Below are positions 59,007 through 64,000 of a DNA stretch of 64,000 nucleotides, piece by piece. Under the pieces are notes generated by a model. The model saw nothing but the letters and a program-made list of their open reading frames with translations, did no database searches and had not been told where the DNA came from. The stretch is from positions 7,591,579 through 7,655,578 of the forward strand of contig CM059975.1 of NCBI GenBank assembly GCA_030490835.1. Reading direction: 5' to 3'. Within the stretch, counting starts at the first letter, position 1. The number at the start of each line of letters is the position of its first letter. The translations under genes and the position numbers were made by a program. The DNA comes from Annona cherimola. Taxonomy: Eukaryota; Streptophyta; Magnoliopsida; Magnoliales; Annonaceae.

Positions 59007-59264
59007 TGGGGTGATTTAGTTAGGCCGGCCTAAAAAATATATTTTTTATTTTTTTTGGTTTTTTCATAGACATGTAAAGTTATATGTATTTAATTAGAAA
59101 ATTACGAAAATGTTACTATTTTTGAAAATAAAAAAAATACTTTAAAATATCCCAAAATGGTGAAACTTAGTTTATACATTAAATACATCTAACTTTACAT
59201 GTCTATGGAAAAAACTGAAAAGTTTTAAAAATATATATTATGGCCGAACGCATGACTACCCCCA
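59007..59264. mobile_element. Foldback MITE, about 258 bp
   Basis: Outer ends GGGGTGATTTAGTTAGGCCG and, in reverse, GGGGTAGTCATGCGTTCGGC. Inner arms CATAGACATGTAAAGTTATA and its near-exact inverse TCTAACTTTACATGTCTATG lie near 59066 and 59187. The centre is AT-rich and no coding sequence is present. Target duplication is unclear. Confidence 0.7.
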
Positions 59265-59454
59265 TGCGGTCATGTGTAAACAATCATCCCTCATCAACTT
59301 ATTACCTAATTTAAAGGGATATAATTATATATAATTGTGTGTGTAAGTTGGTTAACTTTTTTCTTTATTTCTCAATTTATCTTACAATCAAGTCTTGAGA
59401 CAATTCTTATAAGTGTTAACAAGAAGATCACAATCTCACAAATATTAATGACTT

Positions 59455-59740
59455 TAGATCTAGTGCACCTGGGTGCAAAAACTCATTTTTTATATTTTAT
59501 TAAAAAAAAATTATACAACTATTAATTTAAGTGTATTTAACATGTGTATCAAGTTTTACTAATTTTGGTGATTTTTAGATTTTTTTAAATCTAAAAATCA
59601 CCAAAATTAGTAAAACTTGATACACATGTTAAATACACTATATTAACAGTTGTATAAAAATTTTCAAAAAAATTAAAAATGAGTTAAATAATCCAACTGC
59701 ACCAAGGCTAAGTGCACCCAGTTGCATATAGTCATGAGAG
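59455..59740. mobile_element. Foldback element with a near-perfect 53-bp palindrome at its core
   Basis: The core arms (about 59529-59581 and 59585-59640) are perfect inverse copies of AGTGTATTTAACATGTGTAT...TTTTTAGATTT around a tiny loop. Outside them the inverted match continues imperfectly (AAAACTCATTTTTTA facing AAAAATGAGTT) out to TGCACCTGGGTGCA at the left and GTGCACCCAGTTGCA at the right. A transcript would form a long hairpin. Confidence 0.85.
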
Positions 59741-60854
59741 AATATCAACAAGGGAGACTTCATACTTTCAGATATTAAAGTGAAGACAAAGCTCTTATAC
59801 CAAGTTTCAAACCCATGTCACTAGCCTAAGAGAAAATGTCTTCTACCACATGCGTTAACTGCAAGTGTTTGTAAGTTGGTTAAGTTAAGTTGTAATGATG
59901 TAAGCCCCACATGTACTTTATTTTTTGAAACTTTTTGTATACCTGTGAGTGTCACTTAGATATGTCTATATAAATATTTTCAAATTTACCAGAGGTGTAC
60001 TCTGATGGTAACTTGTGTTGGCCCATTGTTGGTTAGTCATGAATTTGACTCTTTCCTCTTCCATTTAGGTGGTATAGGATTTTTTCTATTTCTTCCCTTT
60101 GATTGAAGTATTTGCAGTTTTTCTCCCTATGTGAGGGTGTCATTGAAAATTTTTCTTCACTTTCTAAAGGTTATGAATATGCTTGAATATAATATGAGTT
60201 GTCAGGATGCATATAAATATTCATCAAAAATATTTTCAAATTTTCTATATTATCTAAATACATTTTTTCAATTTTTAAAACAAAATTTTCATTTTAAAAA
60301 TTCAAAAGATGCATCTAGATGAATTGAAAATTTTTTAAAATATAAAAAATAAATCATATATGTAGGGCCTAATATGTAAGTTAAATAACTTACACACTAT
60401 TGTATATAATTAAATCCTTAATTTAAATATTGAATTAAATGCGAAGATAGATAGCATTGAATCAAAGTTATGACATTATGCATTCGCTTCCGGCATTATA
60501 AGATGGTCCAATTTTAAGAATTCAAAATGACTTTCATTTACCAAGTAAAAAGTAGGGTAAAAAGGAGCCGAGGAAAATTCTTCAATAAAATTGTAAAAAA
60601 TGATTTAAATGTAAAATAATAATATAAAAAGTAAAATAATTAAGTAGTTAAGATACCAAATGATATTCCTTTTACTACAAGCTAAACATAGCTGTAATTC
60701 AATAATGATTTTAAAATAATTTTGATGGTCGAAATATCCTCTGTCATAAAAAAGGTGTGATCTTGGCTCCCATATGCCTCCATTTGCAAATCCTATTTTT
60801 ACTTTTCATTATTTTTACAGGACTCTGCTTCTATGAAAATTTCTTCTATATAAT
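59741..60854. other. AT-rich spacer, no gene seen
   Basis: Only short ORFs (for example 60131-60322) with no family likeness. If the TBL gene is intact this lies in its first intron. Confidence 0.5.
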
Positions 60855-61345
60855 TTTTTTATTTTTAATATCTTGACAGTTAATAAAAAAAACTCATTTC
60901 ATCTACTATATTTACCGTCTTTTATATTATCATATAAACTTCTTTTTATTTCATATCTATGTGCATAGGCCTCATATACAAATGTGAAAAATTACCGTGA
61001 TAAAATAGTTTAATGCTAAATACAAATTTAAAATAATATTTTCAACCTCTCAACTATCAAAAATATCATTATTAAGTAGATAAATGATCCTATAAAATAT
61101 TATTACATTCCAATACATATGTAAATTGATCTAAGCATTTTTCCTAATTTACATATGAATATATTTATTTTTGAGCAAATATCACAATATATAATTTGAA
61201 TAAATTTTGGTCTTTTAACTAAATAAGTAACGTCAAATATAATAAATGGATTGAATTTTACATCAATCATCAACATCTTAAAAATTAAGGGAGCTACATA
61301 AAATTACTTATGTAGCCAATTACATAAAAGTGAAGCTCATTTTTT
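60855..61345 (+). repeat. Repeat family B, copy 2
   Basis: Same word order as copy 1: TCTTGACAGTTAATAAAAA, CCTCATATACAAATGTG, AAATATCATTATTAAGTAG, TATTATTACATTCCAATACA, CTAAGCATTTTTC, AATGGATTGAATTTTACATC, close near ATTACATAAAAGTG. The 14-bp micro-insertion of copy 1 is absent. Confidence 0.75.
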
Positions 61346-61444
61346 TATAAATCTATTATTCTAAGTATATTTAATCTAATAATCAAGTTTTGCTCACATA
61401 CATGTTTCTCGGATTTTTAAACACATGAGTATTCCTATATAATC

Positions 61445-61487
61445 AAAAATGGTAAAACTTTTTTTATAAAGAAAAATGGTAAAACTT
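61445..61487 (-). mobile_element. Micro-insertion in reverse orientation with 16-bp target duplication
   Basis: Insert TTTTTATAAAG (61461-61471) lies between two exact copies of AAAAATGGTAAAACTT (61445-61460 and 61472-61487). Read on the minus strand the insert is CTTTATAAAAA, close to the CTTTATCAAAAA tail inserted at 55081. Confidence 0.6.
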
Positions 61488-62034
61488 AATTTACAGGTAA
61501 ATTAACAAATTTATATAAATAAAAAAAAACGAAAAAAAAAACTGTTATCTGGCGCATATGACCGGTCATTATCATAAAATATCAACCTAGTGCCTACTAA
61601 TGTTAGTTTGACAGATATTATTTCTATTATTATCCTCATCTTGTTGTCTATTATTTATATTTTCAGTATTATCTTTTGTTAATTTTAAGATATTCACTTT
61701 CGTGGCTAGCATTATTCGCTTTTCCATTTTTATTCAGTCCCTGTCAAACATCGGATATTGCAACAATATTATATAAGCTGATAGTCATCTTGGTCTCTGT
61801 AAAACTTTTATATGTCAAAAAGTACTTTTATCTAAATTTTTAGATAGCTTAATAAATGAAAGCTCATACAATTGTTAAAAGATTCCACTTTTAAATAAGT
61901 CAAATAAGATTTTTGTATTGAGCTCATTTTTATGGTCTAGTAAAGTAAATAGATCAAGGTGTCCGGATTGACGTAGACTCAAATATATGATACACGGTAC
62001 CACTTCTGTGAAATCATTTTTCTAAGTAAACTCT
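61488..62034. other. AT-rich spacer
   Basis: No gene or element recognised. Confidence 0.5.
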
Positions 62035-62770
62035 TGCATTTTTAAAATCTTGATAGTTGATGGAAAATCTACCACATCCATTGTATTTAGTTCATTTATA
62101 GTATTTTAGAAACTCTTTTATTTTTTTAATTTCACTGTATATGTGTATCATCTACGAATGTGTAAAATCAATATAATAAAATGGTTCAATGCTAAAATAT
62201 CAATTTTAAAATAGTTTTTTAACATCTAAATCATCAAAAATATCATTATTATGTTGATAAATAATTCTATAAATTATTATTACATTTTAATATATGTGTG
62301 AATGGATCTAAGCGTTTTTCATAATTTACACATAAATATATATTTTTGAGCAAATGTAGCGCATAAGTATACTTTTTTTTTTTTTTGATGTCTCATATAT
62401 TACAACTCTTTTCATCTGATCTTAATTTTTTCTCAATGTTTTTCCTCAAATGTAAACTAAAGCCTTCCTACAGGGCAACGCCTCCTGAAAATGGGAGACC
62501 ATGCTCCCAAACCCGGATCAAAATCGGGACATCCTGGCATACTGCCAGAAGTGAGCACCAACTGCACTACGGCTTTGGGCTCAGCGCATACGTATACTTG
62601 GTTTGTATGAAACTTGGCTTCTTAGATAAACATGTGATGTTAAACATAATAAATGGATTGAATTTTAAATTAATCATCAATAACTTAAAAATTACGAGGA
62701 TCACGTGGAATCAATTTTATATAACGTAGTTGTATAGGTTACATAGAAGCAACGCGCTATAATATATATA
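62035..62770 (+). repeat. Repeat family B, copy 3, interrupted by a SINE
   Basis: Starts AATCTTGATAGTTGATGGAAAA and follows the same word order (ATCATCTACGAATGTGTAAAA, TATTATTACATTTTAATATA, CTAAGCGTTTTTC). The text is broken after GAGCAAATGTA by the SINE at 62374-62583, then resumes TTGGTTTGTATGAAACTTGG. Confidence 0.75.
62374..62583 (-). mobile_element. tRNA-derived SINE, about 210 bp, minus orientation
   Basis: Flanked by GCGCATAAGTATACT (62359-62373) and GCGCATACGTATACT (62584-62598), a 15-bp target duplication with one mismatch. Read on the minus strand it begins with a tRNA-like head holding box A TAGTGCAGTTGG, which fits the RNA polymerase III consensus. A degenerate box B region near CCCGATTTTGATCCGG follows, then the body and a 3' A tail. 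The insertion sits inside repeat family B copy 3, whose sister copies show the empty site. Confidence 0.85.
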
Positions 62771-63000
62771 CCGCAAAGTCTGCATCCCTATGGTAACTCC
62801 GTCAGATGCCACTGGTGGCGGGTGTCCCAAGTTGTTAAAAGGGGTTGTATTGTTGTTGCCTCTGACTAGTAAAATTATAAGAAAAAATTGTAAAGATGAC
62901 TTGGGACTTAATTATAATAGATGTAAGATAGATGTAAAATATATACTAATTATTTATCAATCCGACTTTTATAAAACTCTCTTTCTATATAACTCTCCTC

Positions 63001-63490
63001 CATTTTTTAAAATCTTGATGGTTAATGAAAAACTCATTCCATCCATTGTATTTAGCATCATATATAGTATCTTGGAAACCTTTTTATTTTATTAATTTCA
63101 CTGTATATGAGTCTCATCTATAAATGTGTAAAATTAATGTAATAAAATTGTCCAATGCTAAAATATCAACTTTGAAGTAATTTTTTCAATATTTAAACCA
63201 TCTAAAATATCAATAATATGTGGATAAATGATCTTATAAAGTATTATTACATTATAATACTTATATGAATTGATTTAAGCATTTTTCATAATTTACACAT
63301 GAATATATATATTTTTGAGTAAATGTAGCCCGTGCACATACGATTTGGATGAAATTTAATCTTTTAGCAAAACAAATAGTGTTGAATACAACAAACGGAT
63401 TGTATTTTTTATCAAAGATCAATATCTTGAAATTTAAGAATGTTATATGGGACCGTTATATATGTGATGTACATGATAATAAAAAAAAAA
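63001..63490 (+). repeat. Repeat family B, copy 4
   Basis: AATCTTGATGGTTAATGAAAA, CTCATCTATAAATGTGTAAAA, TATTATTACATTATAATACT, TTAAGCATTTTTCATAATTT, GTGCACATACGATTTGGATG. Closest to copy 3. Copies 2, 3 and 4 lie in the same direction about 1.0-1.2 kb apart. Confidence 0.75.
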
Positions 63491-63509
63491 AAAGGAGAAG
63501 ATTTCTCCT

Positions 63510-64000
63510 GAAAGTGGATGCAACTTGTCGGTGACAGATAAAGCCAAAGTGCTTTAGGACCTCACTTTACTCAAGAGTCACAGATCTTGCCTTCTTTAGA
63601 AGCCAACCATCCGTTTTTTGGTGGTTGCAGATGGTATACGTAATTTCGTATTTGTTACCCTTCCCTCTTTGAAGCAGGAAAGCTAGTTCATTCAATTGCT
63701 GTGTAAGTAATCAAGCTTTCCCTCTTTGCAGTAGGTAAGAACGAAGGCTAAGGAAAAGCTTGATTCCTTAACCTTCTTCAACTAGAAGAAAAAAAGCTCT
63801 CTAGTTTCAGACCATCCACAGTGAAAGCTGCAGTTTGAGTTACTGTGATGTACCACCCTTTTCTGATCCTTCCTGTCCACGCTAAAACCCAAGTGGAACG
63901 GGAGGAAATCCCATGATTTTCACTTTCTACGAGGTTGCATTCATTTTCTATTTCCATCCCAAATTTTGAGGAGGAAGTTCGTGTTGATTATTATTGTATG
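63510..64000. other. Unidentified GC-balanced block at the window end
   Basis: Composition changes sharply from the AT-rich repeats before it: balanced GC, many CTTC/GAAG words. An inverted pair AATCAAGCTTT / AAAAGCTTGATT lies near 63708 and 63754. It has no long ORF and no family likeness. Style resembles plant mitochondrial spacer DNA, like 30990-31560, so a nuclear organelle insert is possible. It also runs off the window and could belong to the flank of another gene. Confidence 0.3.

Noticed and set aside
1..64000. tRNA, rRNA and CRISPR-like arrays
   Set aside because: No GGTTCRANNCC with a matching cloverleaf was seen outside the SINE heads, no rRNA-like block, and no regularly spaced repeats with unique spacers; CRISPR is not expected in plant DNA.

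Overview
This is nuclear DNA of a flowering plant. The evidence is AT-rich spacers, genes split by GT-AG introns, plant-specific gene families (WRKY, SAUR, TBL) and dense plant-type transposons: hAT, Tourist-like MITEs, Ty3/gypsy, a Ty1/copia-like solo LTR and tRNA-derived SINEs. I cannot name the species. Four genes are well supported; the rest is spacer and mobile-element sequence.

Layout. 1-9.4 kb: AT-rich spacer with a three-copy 161-bp tandem repeat (5.4-5.9 kb) and a MITE (8.1 kb). 9.5-12.0 kb (+): three-exon group IIe WRKY transcription factor of the WRKY14/WRKY35 type, with two short uORFs. 14.1-22.1 kb: three non-autonomous hAT-type elements with 8-bp target-site duplications (167, 1251 and 1626 bp) and a 650-bp foldback element carrying a SINE-like insertion. 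24.3-30.35 kb (+): eleven-exon organelle-type YchF/Obg-like ATPase of 421 codons. 31.0-31.6 kb: unusual block, possibly organelle-derived. 35.8-36.2 kb (+): intronless SAUR gene. 39.0-40.8 kb: promoter/5'UTR-like block with no recognised protein.

42.0-50.2 kb is a nest of transposons. A decayed Ty3/gypsy element was split by a younger 5.2-kb chromovirus-type element (LTRs 640 bp each, about 1% apart), by a 1.74-kb solo LTR inside that, and separately by a 297-bp Tourist-like MITE. The young LTR has perfect three-unit heat-shock-element matches upstream of its TATA box. A second decayed gypsy integrase lies on the minus strand at 52.5-53.3 kb.

54.8-63.5 kb: four copies of an unnamed repeat of about 500-700 bp, foldback elements, a SINE with a 15-bp target-site duplication, and tiny insertions that look like retroposed SINE tails. 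Between them, 56.3-57.8 kb (-) holds the last four exons of a TBL/ESK1-type polysaccharide O-acetyltransferase; its N-terminal exon(s) are not visible before the window ends.

The four genes do not form a pathway; they act in transcription control, organelle translation or stress ATPase function, auxin-linked growth and cell-wall acetylation. All coordinates and mismatch counts were made by eye; no database search was run.
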